Of a stretch of 64,000 nt of DNA, positions 53,177 through 62,361 are shown piece by piece. This DNA is from Streptomyces collinus. Its GTDB lineage: Bacteria; Actinomycetota; Actinomycetes; Streptomycetales; Streptomycetaceae. How positions within the stretch are numbered: position 1 is the stretch's first letter; every line of letters starts with the position of its first letter. Under the pieces are notes generated by a model, which was not told the DNA's origin, made no database searches, and worked only from the letters and a program-made list of their open reading frames with translations. A program made the translations under genes and the position numbers. The stretch is taken from the NCBI RefSeq assembly GCF_031348265.1, contig NZ_CP133771.1:3038001-3102000 (forward strand), read 5' to 3'.

Positions 53177-55282
53177 TCATGACCCACCGTCCCCGACCTC
53201 GTGCCCGTCGCCCCTGAGCACCTCCATCAGCGCGCGCAGCCGCGGCGAGGCCGCCAGGTCCTCCAGCGTCACCGGCCGTCCCTGCGCGTCCGCGATCGGC
53301 AGGCGCCAGTTCGGATACTGGTCCCAGGTGCCGGGCAGGTTCTGCGGGCGGCGGTCGCCGACGCCGTCCGGGAGCCAGACGCCGACCATGCGGGCCGGGG
53401 TGCGCAGCAGGAAGCGGTGGACGGCCTGGATCTCGGCCTCCTCCGACGACGTGTCGCCACCGCCGCCCGTGCCGTGCAGCAGGCCGAGCCGGGAGAGCAG
53501 GGACAGCCACTCCCCCGCGTCGGCGGCGGCCTCGGCGCGCTCCTCCTCCAGGGGTCTGGTCAGCAGGCCCAGGCTGTCGCGCAGTTCGACGTGCTCGCCG
53601 GTGAGGCGGGCGGCCGTGGAGGGCAGGTCGTGGGTGGTGGCGGTGGCCAGGCAGTCGGCGCGCCAGTCGTCGGGGGGCAGGGGGCGGCCGTCGCCGTCCC
53701 AGTCGCGTTCGAACCACAGCACGGACGTGCCGAGCACTCCGCGCTCGCGCAGGGCCTCGCGCACGCCGGGTTCGACGGTGCCGAGGTCCTCGCCGATCAC
53801 CAGCGCCCCGGCCCGGGAGGCCTCCAGGACGAGGACGGCGAGCATGGCCTCGGCGTCGTAGCGGACGTAGGTGCCCTCCGTGGGCGGGTGACCCTGCGGG
53901 ACCCACCAGAGGCGGAACAGGCCCATGACGTGGTCGATGCGCAGGGCTCCCGCGTAGCGGAACAGGGCGCGCAGCAGGTCGCGGAACGGGGCGTAGCCGG
54001 ACTCGGCGAGGCGGTCGGGGCGCCAGGGCGGCAGGCCCCAGTCCTGGCCGCGGGCGTTGAAGGCGTCCGGTGGGGCGCCCACCGACATGCCGGCGGCGAA
54101 GTACTCCTGCTGGGCCCAGGCGTCGGCGCCGCCGGGGTGGACGCCGACCGCGAGGTCGTGCACGATCCCGACGGGCATCCCGGCCTCGCGCCCGGCGCGC
54201 TGCGCGGCGGTCAGCTGGGTGTCCGTGAGCCAGGCCAGCCGGGACCAGAAGTCGACCCGGTCCATCAGGCCGTTGCGGGCCCGGGTCGTCTCGGCCGAGC
54301 GCGGGTCGCGCAGGCCGGTCGGCCAGCGGTGCCAGTCCGAGCCGTGCACCTCGGCGAGGGCGCACCAGGTGGCGTGGTCCTCCAGGGCCTGGCCCTGCCC
54401 GGCGAGGAAGTCGCAGTAGGCGGCGCGCCGGCCGGGGCCGAGCGGAACCTCGCCGAGCAGCTCCAGCGCCTCCCGCTTGAGCTCCCACACGGCGTCCCGG
54501 TCGATCAACGCGCCCTGCCGCAGCACCGCTTCGCGCAGCCGGCCGGATCTCTCCAGCAGGGCGCGCAGCCGCTCGGGGTCCTCGGCGTAGGCGGCTTCCG
54601 GGATGTCCTCGATACGCAGGTGTACGGGGTCGGGGAAGCGGCGCGAGGAGGGACGGTACGGAGAGGGGTCGGTGGGGGTTCCGGGCACGGCCGCGTGCAG
54701 CGGGTTGACCTGGACGAATCCGGCGCCGAGCGACCGCCCGGCCCAGCCGGCCAGCTCGGCGAGGTCACCGAGGTCGCCCATGCCCCAGGAGCGGCGGGAC
54801 AGCAGCGAGTAGAGCTGGACGAGGAGTCCGTAGGAGCGTCCGGCGGGGGCGGGCAGGCGGGGCGGGGCGACGATCAGGTGGGCGGTGGCGGTGCGGCCGT
54901 CGGGGGTGGTCGCGGTCAGCCGGTGGACGCCGGGCGGGAGACCGTCCGCCGAGGCGCGGCTCTCACCCTGCTCGGTGTCGATCCGCAGCCGGGTTCCGCC
55001 GGGGAGCGCGGCCAGGGCGGCCGGGGGGCTGCCGCTCCAGCCGACCACGGTCGGCGGCAGCAGCCGTTCGCCCAGTTCCCCCTCGCGGGCCGCGAGCGCG
55101 GCGCGTACGGCGCCGGGCGTGCTCGCGTCCACGCCGAGGGCGGCCAGGGTCAGGGTGACCGCGGTGGCCGAGGCCGCGACCGAGCGGTCCGGGGAGGGGC
55201 TGTAGGAAGTGGCGACGCCGTGCAGGACGGCGAGGCGGGACAGGTCCTCGGAGGGCGGGTCGGCCGGCCGGGGTGCGGTCAT
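53177..55282 (-). CDS. malQ: 4-alpha-glucanotransferase (amylomaltase)
   Basis: This 701-residue GH77 enzyme moves alpha-1,4-glucan segments during maltodextrin metabolism. Key motifs are LRIDHVMGLFRLWWVP (nucleophile Asp), VIGEDLGTVEPGVRE (acid Glu) and TTHDLPST (third Asp). GVWLPDGVG near the C-terminus is not a known motif. An N-terminal extension of about 140 residues precedes GLLVQLYSLLSRRSWGMGDLGDL, the catalytic start in the family. Its ATG directly abuts the stop of the small upstream gene (TAGATG). Confidence 0.93.
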   Translation of the reverse strand: MTAPRPADPPSEDLSRLAVLHGVATSYSPSPDRSVAASATAVTLTLAALGVDASTPGAVRAALAAREGELGERLLPPTVVGWSGSPPAALAALPGGTRLRIDTEQGESRASADGLPPGVHRLTATTPDGRTATAHLIVAPPRLPAPAGRSYGLLVQLYSLLSRRSWGMGDLGDLAELAGWAGRSLGAGFVQVNPLHAAVPGTPTDPSPYRPSSRRFPDPVHLRIEDIPEAAYAEDPERLRALLERSGRLREAVLRQGALIDRDAVWELKREALELLGEVPLGPGRRAAYCDFLAGQGQALEDHATWCALAEVHGSDWHRWPTGLRDPRSAETTRARNGLMDRVDFWSRLAWLTDTQLTAAQRAGREAGMPVGIVHDLAVGVHPGGADAWAQQEYFAAGMSVGAPPDAFNARGQDWGLPPWRPDRLAESGYAPFRDLLRALFRYAGALRIDHVMGLFRLWWVPQGHPPTEGTYVRYDAEAMLAVLVLEASRAGALVIGEDLGTVEPGVREALRERGVLGTSVLWFERDWDGDGRPLPPDDWRADCLATATTHDLPSTAARLTGEHVELRDSLGLLTRPLEEERAEAAADAGEWLSLLSRLGLLHGTGGGGDTSSEEAEIQAVHRFLLRTPARMVGVWLPDGVGDRRPQNLPGTWDQYPNWRLPIADAQGRPVTLEDLAASPRLRALMEVLRGDGHEVGDGGS

Positions 55283-55540
55283 CTACATCCTCGTGAAGTC
55301 CGGGACGAAGGCCGGGGGCTCGCTGGTCAGGGGAGCGGCTTCGGCGAGCGGCGGCTCACTGGTGAGGGGCTCGGCGTCGGGCAGCGGGGGCTCGCTGGTC
55401 AGCGGCAGTTCGGTGTGGGTGCTCTCGGAGCTGAAGACGCAGTAGCGCGGGTCGTCGTGGTGGGTGTCGTCGAGGTCGGCGGACGGGTCCGCCACGGGTT
55501 TGGACGGGGCCGGGAGCGGAAGGAAAGTCATCGCAGCCAC
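55283..55540 (-). CDS. Small Pro/Glu-rich repeat protein upstream of malQ, unknown
   Basis: This 85-residue protein is disordered-looking. GTG 55540 lies five bases after AAGGAGG, whereas the internal ATG at 55531 is too far from it. Three Pro-Leu-Thr-Ser-Glu-Pro-Pro units (about 47-80) repeat with a 12-residue period, matched by a 36-bp DNA repeat. One Cys occurs (PRYCVFSSE). The stop touches the malQ start, so translation should be coupled. Function unknown. Confidence 0.7.
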   Translation of the reverse strand: MAAMTFLPLPAPSKPVADPSADLDDTHHDDPRYCVFSSESTHTELPLTSEPPLPDAEPLTSEPPLAEAAPLTSEPPAFVPDFTRM

Positions 55541-55764
55541 GGGGGCCTCCTTGTCGGGTACGGCTTTCAACGGGTCATCGCAGCCCTACCCAGTCGACGC
55601 GAAGGCAGACGCCCCGGACCGAACATCGTGCTCCTGCTCACATTCCACTCCCCTCCACACACTCCAGATTCCGGCATTTCACCCACAACGGCCACTCTCG
55701 TTGACACCTTCACCGGGCGGGTGGTGGGCTCGTCGTGCCGGTCGAACGCATCTGGAGGGGGCCT

Positions 55765-58620
55765 GTGGGACTGCGGCGTGGGAAACGGGCCGCGGCCCTC
55801 GCGGTCGCCGTCGTCGCCGGGAGCCTCGCGGCCCCGCCCGCCGCGATGTCGGCTCCGTCTCCCCCGGGTACGACCGCGACGGCCCCGACCCCCGACACCG
55901 CCGGAGCGGACCTCTCCGTCTGGCCGCGCCCCCACTCGCTGCGCGCGAACGGCGCCCCGGTCGCGGTTCCCGACGAGGTCGCCCTGATCTCCGACGCGCA
56001 GGCGGACCCCGCCGCGGTCGACGCCCTGCGCGAGCTGCTGCGGCAGGCCGGCGCCCGCCGGATCACGGACACGCCCGAGCCGGGCGCCCTGGTCGTGCGT
56101 GCCCGGACGGAGCCCGTGCGCCCGGGCGACCGGCACGCCCTCCCCGCCGGGGGATACGAACTGTCCGTGGGCACGGACGGCGTCTCCCTCACCGGCACCG
56201 GCCAGGACGGCCTCTTCCACGCCGTGCAGACACTGCGGCAGCTCCTGCGCCCCGACGGCAGGATCGCGTCGGCCGTCGTCCGCGACTGGCCCGGCACCGC
56301 CGTCCGCGGCATCACCGAGGGCTTCTACGGCACCGCGTGGACGCACCGGCAGCGGCTGGCGCAGCTGGACTTCATGGGCCGCACCAAGCAGAACCGCTAC
56401 CTGTACGCCCCCGGCGACGACCTCTACCGGCAGGCCCGCTGGCGTGAGCCCTACCCGGCGCGGCAGCGGGCCGGGTTCCGGGAGTTGGCCGAGCGGGCGC
56501 GGAGCAACCACGTCACGCTCGGCTGGGCGGTGGCCCCGGGCCAGGCGATGTGCTTCGCCTCGGACGACGACGTGCGGGCGCTGACGCGCAAGCTGGACGC
56601 GATGTGGGCGCTGGGTTTCCGGGCGTTCCAGCTCCAGTTCCAGGACGTCAGCTACAGCGAGTGGCACTGCGGGGCGGACGCCGACCGGTTCGGCTCCGGC
56701 CCCGAGGCGGCGGCGCGGGCGCAGGCCCGGGCGGCGAACGCGGTGGCCCGGCACCTGGCGGAACGGCACCCCGGCGCCGCGCGCCTGTCCCTGATGCCGA
56801 CCGAGTACTACGAGGACGGCACGACCGACTACCGGCGGGCGCTGGCGAACGAGCTGGCCGCGAGTGTCGAGGTGGCGTGGACGGGTGTCGGGGTGGTGCC
56901 CCGCACCATCACGGGCCGCGAACTGGCCGACGCACGCAGGGCGTTCGGGCACCCGCTGGTCACCATGGACAACTACCCGGTCAACGACTACGACCCCGGG
57001 CGCATCTTCCTCGGCCCCTACCAGGGCCGTGAGCCGGCCGTCGCGACCGGTTCGGCCGCCCTGCTCGCCAACGCGATGCAGCAGCCGGAGGCGTCCCGCA
57101 TCCCGCTGTTCACCGCCGCCGACTACGCCTGGAACCCGCGCGCGTACCGCCCCGGGGAGTCCTGGCGTGCCGCGATCGCCGACCTCGCGGGCGGGGACCG
57201 GCGCCGCGAGCAGGCCCTGGCCGCACTGGCCGGCAACGACGCGTCGTCGGTCCTGGACGACGAGGAGTCGGCGTATCTGCGGCCGCTGACCGAGGCGTAC
57301 TGGCGGTCCCGCACGGCCGGCGGCGCGGGCACCGACGGCGACGCCGGGCGGCGGCTGCGCGAGGCCTTCACCGTGCTGCGCGAGCTGCCCCGGCGGCTGG
57401 CCGGCACCGGCCTCGGCTCCGAGGTGGGCCCCTGGTCCGAGCAGCTGGAGGACTACGGCGAGGCGGGCACGGCCGCGCTCGGCATGCTGGACGCCCAGCG
57501 CTCCGGGGACGCGGCGGCGGCCTGGACGGCGTACCGCAGGCTCGGCGAGCTGCGGGCCCGGCTGGAGTCGGCGCCGGTCCAGGTCGGCAAGGACGTCCTG
57601 GACCCGTTCCTCCAGCGGGCGCAGAAGTCGTACACGGCCTGGTCGGGAATCGACCACGAGCCGCCCCGCAACCCCGGCGACGGCCGCACCCTGCGCCTCC
57701 CGAAGCCCCGGGCGCTGACCGCCGTGACGGCCCTGACCGAGCCGGGCACCGAGGGCGGCGTCGAGGTGCACGTGCCCGGGCAGGGCTGGCGCGGGGCGGG
57801 CCGGCTGGACCGGTCCGGGGCGACCGAGGTGCGGCTCGGGACCCGCGCCGACGCCCTGCGGGTCACCGGCCCCGCACCCTCCCGCGTGCACCACCTCATC
57901 CCCTGGTTCACCGACTCCCCCGCCGCCTCCCTCGGCCTGCCCCGCGACCGGGCGGACGTCGAGACCGGGCGGACCGAGCGGCTGACGGCCCGGCTCGGAT
58001 CGCTGCGCCCCGCCGACGCCCGCGGCAGGCTGATCGTCGAGGCGCCCGAGGGCGTCCGCGTCCGGGGGCCGAAGGGCGAGCTGACCGTGCGGCGCGGCAC
58101 GACGGTGGAGGTCCCGGTCGAGGTGACCGTGGAGCGCGGCACCCCGATGCGGTCCTACGACGTCCGGCTCGGATTCGCGGGGGCGGACCGCACCCTCGCC
58201 GTCCGGGCCGTCCCGCCCACCGGCGGCCCCGACCTGGCCCGCACCGGCACCGCCCGCTCCTCGGGCGACGAGACGCCCGACTTCCCCGCGCGCGCGGCGA
58301 ACGACGGCGATCCGGAGACCCGCTGGTCGTCCCCGGCCGAGGACGGCGCGTGGTGGCAGGTCGAGCTGGCCCGCCCGGCGCGGCTCGGCCGGGTCGCGCT
58401 GCACTGGCAGGACGCCCACCCCTCGGCCTACCGCGTCCAGGTCTCCCCGGACGGCCGCCGCTGGCGCACCGCCGCCACGGTCCGGGACGGCCGGGGCGGC
58501 CGGGAGGACGTCCGCATGGACGAGAAGGACGTGCGCTTCGTGCGCGTGCAGGGCGACAAGCGGGCGACCCCGTACGGGTATTCGCTGTGGTCGGCGGAGG
58601 CGTACGCCGTCGCGCCGTGA
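55765..58620 (+). CDS. Secreted GH84-like beta-N-acetylglucosaminidase with F5/8-type C domain
   Basis: This 951-residue protein starts at GTG 55765, six bases after GGAGG. A signal peptide (KRAAALAVAVVAGSLAAPPA) is followed by an N-terminal domain (PRPHSLRANG, SDAQADPAAVDALRELLRQAGA). A GH84 barrel follows (GITEGFYGTAWTHRQRLAQLDFMG, KQNRYLYAPGDDLYR). The catalytic loop reads FQLQFQDVSYSEW with Gln293-Asp294 where GH84 O-GlcNAcases have Asp-Asp. The C-terminal 130 residues are a discoidin/F5/8 type C sugar-binding domain (WWQVELARPARLGRVALHW). An upstream in-frame GTG at 55735 lacks a ribosome site. Confidence 0.88.
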   Translation: MGLRRGKRAAALAVAVVAGSLAAPPAAMSAPSPPGTTATAPTPDTAGADLSVWPRPHSLRANGAPVAVPDEVALISDAQADPAAVDALRELLRQAGARRITDTPEPGALVVRARTEPVRPGDRHALPAGGYELSVGTDGVSLTGTGQDGLFHAVQTLRQLLRPDGRIASAVVRDWPGTAVRGITEGFYGTAWTHRQRLAQLDFMGRTKQNRYLYAPGDDLYRQARWREPYPARQRAGFRELAERARSNHVTLGWAVAPGQAMCFASDDDVRALTRKLDAMWALGFRAFQLQFQDVSYSEWHCGADADRFGSGPEAAARAQARAANAVARHLAERHPGAARLSLMPTEYYEDGTTDYRRALANELAASVEVAWTGVGVVPRTITGRELADARRAFGHPLVTMDNYPVNDYDPGRIFLGPYQGREPAVATGSAALLANAMQQPEASRIPLFTAADYAWNPRAYRPGESWRAAIADLAGGDRRREQALAALAGNDASSVLDDEESAYLRPLTEAYWRSRTAGGAGTDGDAGRRLREAFTVLRELPRRLAGTGLGSEVGPWSEQLEDYGEAGTAALGMLDAQRSGDAAAAWTAYRRLGELRARLESAPVQVGKDVLDPFLQRAQKSYTAWSGIDHEPPRNPGDGRTLRLPKPRALTAVTALTEPGTEGGVEVHVPGQGWRGAGRLDRSGATEVRLGTRADALRVTGPAPSRVHHLIPWFTDSPAASLGLPRDRADVETGRTERLTARLGSLRPADARGRLIVEAPEGVRVRGPKGELTVRRGTTVEVPVEVTVERGTPMRSYDVRLGFAGADRTLAVRAVPPTGGPDLARTGTARSSGDETPDFPARAANDGDPETRWSSPAEDGAWWQVELARPARLGRVALHWQDAHPSAYRVQVSPDGRRWRTAATVRDGRGGREDVRMDEKDVRFVRVQGDKRATPYGYSLWSAEAYAVAP

Positions 58621-58653
58621 ACCGGCGCCACCGGGGCCGTCGATAGACGGGGT

Positions 58654-59271
58654 GTGAGACTGTTCCGCCCCATGGGGGGCCACCGGGAGACGGACGAGGG
58701 GGACTCGGACGCGGCGCTGCTACGGGCGGTCGCGGGCGGGGACTCGGCGGCGATGGCCGCGCTGTACGACCGGCACGCGGGCTGGCTGCACGCGCGGCTG
58801 ACCCGGCGCTGCGCCGATCCGGAGGTCGTGCGCGAGGTGCTGCAAGACACATTCGTCACGGTGTGGCGGTCCGCGGACTCGCACCGCGGCGAGGACGCCG
58901 GCGGCTGGCTGTGGACGATCGCCGCGCGCCGCCTGGTCGACGCCTGGCGGGTGCAGCAGCGGACCGCGCGGCTGCGGACGGCGCCGATGGAGGAGGCGGG
59001 GGACGACTGCCGGCCGGCGGCGCCGTCCGCGGAGGACCGGGTGCTGGCGGGGCTGGAGTACGGCGACGTGGGCACCGCCCTCGACAGGATCTCGCCCGAG
59101 CTGCGCGAAGTGCTGCGCGCCACGGTCGTCGACGGGCTGACCACCCGCGAGACCGCCTGGCTCCTCGGCATACCCGAGGGCACCGTCAAGTCCCGGGCGA
59201 TGCGCGCCCGCGCCGAACTGCGCGCGGCCCTCGCCCAGGTGAGCCCGTCGCCGATGGGAGGCCCGGCATGA
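58654..59271 (+). CDS. ECF RNA polymerase sigma factor
   Basis: This 205-residue sigma factor has region 2 (ALLRAVAGGDSAAMAALYDRHAG, VVREVLQDTFVTVWRSA) and region 4 (LDRISPELREVLRATVVDGL, ETAWLLGIPEGTVKSRAMRAR). GTG 58654 has GACGGGGT upstream. ATG 58672 is the alternative. The stop overlaps the anti-sigma start (ATGA). Confidence 0.92.
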   Translation: MRLFRPMGGHRETDEGDSDAALLRAVAGGDSAAMAALYDRHAGWLHARLTRRCADPEVVREVLQDTFVTVWRSADSHRGEDAGGWLWTIAARRLVDAWRVQQRTARLRTAPMEEAGDDCRPAAPSAEDRVLAGLEYGDVGTALDRISPELREVLRATVVDGLTTRETAWLLGIPEGTVKSRAMRARAELRAALAQVSPSPMGGPA

Positions 59272-60188
59272 CCGGCTGGCACGCGCCCGACCACTTCGTC
59301 ACCCGGTACGCGGACGGCTCTCTGCCGGAGTCGGACGCCTGGTCGCTGGAGAAGCACCTGGAGTGCTGCGGCACCTGCGCGGCCCGTGTGTCGCGGGCGG
59401 TGCGCGGGGCGGCGGCGGGGGTGGTGCTGGCCGAGGTCCGGGAAGCGGTGCTGGGCAACGCACGCGAGGCCGTGCCGGGTGCCCCGCACGCGGCGAAGGC
59501 GGCGCCCCGCGCACCAGCGGCGGCGCGGAAGGCACACCGGGCCCGTCCGTGGGCGCCGGGCTCGCGCCCCGCCCGCATCCTGTGGGCGGCCGGCCCGGCC
59601 GTGCGCGGGGCGTGGCTGCCGGCCGTGCTGCTGGTGGCCGTGGGAGCCGTCGCCCTGGCCCATGCGGGCGGCCTCCCGGACGCGCGGCCCTGGCTGCTGG
59701 CCCTCGCCCCGGTCCTGCCGGTCGCCGGTGTCGCCCTGTCCTACGGGCCGCACGCCGACCCGCTGCACGAGATCGCCGCGGCCACCCCGTCGGCCGGGCT
59801 GCGGCTGGTGCTGACGCGGACCGCCGCCGTGCTGGCGGTGAGCCTGCCGCTGCTGACCCTCGCCGGGGCGCTGCTGCCGTCCTCGGACGCCCCGGGCGCC
59901 GCCGCCTGGCTGCTGCCGGGTCTCGCGCTGACGCTGGCCTCGCTGGCGCTGGCCGGCCACGTCGGCGTCCGCACGGCCACGGCCGTGACCGGCGGCGGCT
60001 GGCTGTGCGCCGTGCTCGGTCCGGTGCTCGCCGCCCCGGGCGGACGGCTCACCGCACATCTGTCCGAGCGACTGTCGTCCTTCCTGGACGGCGCCCCGGC
60101 ACAGGGCGGCTGGGCGGCGGCTGCCGTCCTGTGCGCCGCCGTGCTGGCCACGCGGCGCCCCGCCCACCACTTCCTGGAGATGCGTTGA
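59268..60188 (+). CDS. Polytopic ZAS-type anti-sigma factor
   Basis: This 306-residue protein has an N-terminal zinc anti-sigma motif, His30-x3-Cys34-x2-Cys37 (EKHLECCGTC), followed by about six membrane helices from residue 110. It should sequester the upstream sigma factor at the membrane. The many helices suggest it may also take part in transport or sensing with the ABC proteins. Stop overlaps the next start (TTGA). Confidence 0.88.
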   Translation: MTGWHAPDHFVTRYADGSLPESDAWSLEKHLECCGTCAARVSRAVRGAAAGVVLAEVREAVLGNAREAVPGAPHAAKAAPRAPAAARKAHRARPWAPGSRPARILWAAGPAVRGAWLPAVLLVAVGAVALAHAGGLPDARPWLLALAPVLPVAGVALSYGPHADPLHEIAAATPSAGLRLVLTRTAAVLAVSLPLLTLAGALLPSSDAPGAAAWLLPGLALTLASLALAGHVGVRTATAVTGGGWLCAVLGPVLAAPGGRLTAHLSERLSSFLDGAPAQGGWAAAAVLCAAVLATRRPAHHFLEMR

Positions 60189-61015
60189 CCACGGCCCCCC
60201 ACCCCTCACGTTCCCTGCCCGCGGAGCCGGTCGGCATCCGGGTCACCGGCCTGCGTGTCCGGCACCGCAGGACCGTCGCCCTGGACTCGGTGGACCTCGA
60301 CTTCGGCCCGGGCGTGCACGGGCTGCTCGGCCCGAACGGCGCCGGCAAGACCTCGCTGATCCGCGTGCTCGCCACGGTCGCCGAACCGTCCGGCGGCCGG
60401 GTGGAGATCCTCGGCCACGACGCCGGCGACCACCGGCGGCGCAGCGGGGTCCGCCGCCGGATGGGCTACCTGCCGCAGGAGTTCGGCTACTACCCGGGCT
60501 TCACTGTGCGGGAGTTCGTCGCGTACGTGGCCTGGCTCAAGGAGATGCCCGCGGCCGTCACCCCGAACGCCGTCGAGCGGGCCGTCGCCCGCGTCGGCCT
60601 CGCCGACCGCATCGACGCGAAGGTGCGCACGCTGTCCGGCGGCATGGTCCGCCGCGTCGGCATCGCGCAGGCCATCGTCAACGACCCCCGGGTGCTGCTC
60701 TTCGACGAGCCGACCGCGGGCCTGGACCCGGAGCAGCGCGTGGAGTTCCGTGAACTGCTGCGCGAACTGGGCGCCTCCTCGACCGTGATCGTCTCCACCC
60801 ACCTGGTGGAGGACGTGGCGGCTGCCTGCACGGAGGTCACCCTCGTCGAGGGGGGCCGGGTCGCCTACCGGGGCACCCCGGATTCCCTCGCCGGGCTGGG
60901 CGACGCCACGGACTGCGTCGGCGACAACCCGATCGAGCGCGGGTACACGGCGGCGCTGCGCGCCCACCGCGCCCGGCCGCGCCAGGCAGCGGCCCTCGGG
61001 GAGGTGGCGCGATGA
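60185..61015 (+). CDS. ABC transporter ATPase (ABC-2 type)
   Basis: This 276-residue ATPase has Walker A GPNGAGKTS, Q-loop YLPQEFGYYPGFTVREF, signature LSGGM and Walker B VLLFDEPTAGLDPEQR. TTG 60185 is the most likely start (GGAG in front, overlapping the previous stop). ABC-2 type ATPases of this pattern drive export of drugs, lipids or polymers. The operon places it under its own sigma/anti-sigma pair. Confidence 0.9.
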   Translation: MTTAPHPSRSLPAEPVGIRVTGLRVRHRRTVALDSVDLDFGPGVHGLLGPNGAGKTSLIRVLATVAEPSGGRVEILGHDAGDHRRRSGVRRRMGYLPQEFGYYPGFTVREFVAYVAWLKEMPAAVTPNAVERAVARVGLADRIDAKVRTLSGGMVRRVGIAQAIVNDPRVLLFDEPTAGLDPEQRVEFRELLRELGASSTVIVSTHLVEDVAAACTEVTLVEGGRVAYRGTPDSLAGLGDATDCVGDNPIERGYTAALRAHRARPRQAAALGEVAR

Positions 61016-62361
61016 CCCTCGTGTCGGAGCGGCGGACCCCGCCGCGACGCACGGGCCGCCCGCGCCGGGCGCCGCACCCGTTGCGCGCCGAAGCCGTCCA
61101 CGGCTTCGCGCCCTGGGCCGGAGCGGCCGTCTTCCTGACCCTCGGTGTGCTGCTGGCGGGGTCGGCCGAGCAGTGGCAGGGCGGCTGGACGGAGACCCGG
61201 TCACGGCTGCACGAGGGGATGCTGATCGTCCTTCCCCTGGCCTCGGCCGCGGGCTGCTGGCAGGGCGGACGGGAGCGCCGGCGTCGTACGGAGGAACTGT
61301 GGGGGACGGTGTCGCGCGGGCCGCTGGCCCGGTTCGTGGTGGCGGCGCTGCCGGTCGCGCTGTGGACGGCCGCCGGGTACGGGGCCGCCGCGGCGGGCGC
61401 GCTGGTGGCCACCTGGCCGTACGCCACCGGTGACCGTCCCTACTTCGATCTGCTGCCGGCGGACATGGCGGCGGCAGCGGCGGCAGCGGCGGCAGGTCAG
61501 GTCGTGGGGCGGGTGGTCGCCTCGCGGCTGGCGACGCCGCTGCTGGCGTTGGCCGGGTATGTCGTCCTGGGCATGGCGTCGACGGTCCGCGAGGGGTCCG
61601 GTCGCCTGCTGAACCCGGCGTTCCCAGTCCGCACGGACACGGTGCCGGTCGCGTGGCAGCCCGCGGCGGTGGCGCTGTGGACCGCGGGTCTCGCGGCGGC
61701 CGTGGTGCTGGCCCACACCGCCCGGCGCCGGTACACGGCCCTCCTGCCGCTGGCGGCGGCGACGGCCGCGGGCGCGCTGCTGGTGCAGGCCGGGGACGGG
61801 GTGTGGCGCACCAACCCCGCCGGGAGCCGTCAGGTGTGCGACACCTCCACCAGCCCCCAGATCTGCGTCAACGCTCGGTACGAGAAGCTGTTGCCGCAGG
61901 TGACGGCCGCCCTGTCGGGGATCACCGGCCGCCTGGAGGGAGTGCGGAACGTGCCGGTGCGGTTCGAGGACCGGCCGGGCCGCCCGGGTCGGGACGAGGC
62001 GGAACTGCCGATGCTGACGCCGCTGGGCTGGTCGGTGGTGCGGGGGCGGCTGACCGATCCGGGGCAGTACGCCTGGGAGGCCGTGCAGGCGCTGCAGGGC
62101 CGGATGGACTGCGGGGCGATGGACGCGCGGGTGCACACGGAGGACGACGCGGTGACCCACTATCTGGCGCCCAGCCCCATGGAGAAGACGTTCGACGAGC
62201 ACGATGCCGCCGGTGACGAGGCCCAGCGGGCGGAGTTGCGGCGGCGGCTGGCGGCGCGAGCCCGGCTGACGGCGATGGACGAGGACGAGCGGCGGGCGTG
62301 GCTGTCGGCGTACTTCGCAACGGCGGGCGACTGCGACGCGAGGGGGGTGCCGGCGCTGTGA
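61012..62361 (+). CDS. ABC-2 type membrane protein with a large soluble domain
   Basis: This 449-residue protein has about six hydrophobic helices in the first 250 residues (APWAGAAVFLTLGVLLAG, VVGRVVASRLATPLLALAGYVVLG). The remaining 200 are soluble, probably external, and contain SRQVCDTSTSPQICVNARYEK and several cysteines (e.g. YFATAGDCDARG). It likely forms the transporter with the ATPase and the following protein. ATGA overlaps the ATPase stop. Confidence 0.8.
   Translation: MTLVSERRTPPRRTGRPRRAPHPLRAEAVHGFAPWAGAAVFLTLGVLLAGSAEQWQGGWTETRSRLHEGMLIVLPLASAAGCWQGGRERRRRTEELWGTVSRGPLARFVVAALPVALWTAAGYGAAAAGALVATWPYATGDRPYFDLLPADMAAAAAAAAAGQVVGRVVASRLATPLLALAGYVVLGMASTVREGSGRLLNPAFPVRTDTVPVAWQPAAVALWTAGLAAAVVLAHTARRRYTALLPLAAATAAGALLVQAGDGVWRTNPAGSRQVCDTSTSPQICVNARYEKLLPQVTAALSGITGRLEGVRNVPVRFEDRPGRPGRDEAELPMLTPLGWSVVRGRLTDPGQYAWEAVQALQGRMDCGAMDARVHTEDDAVTHYLAPSPMEKTFDEHDAAGDEAQRAELRRRLAARARLTAMDEDERRAWLSAYFATAGDCDARGVPAL

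Noticed and set aside
55567..58683. 1038-aa antisense frame opposite the GH84 gene
   Set aside because: Same reason: the GH84 and F5/8 domains on the plus strand explain the sequence.
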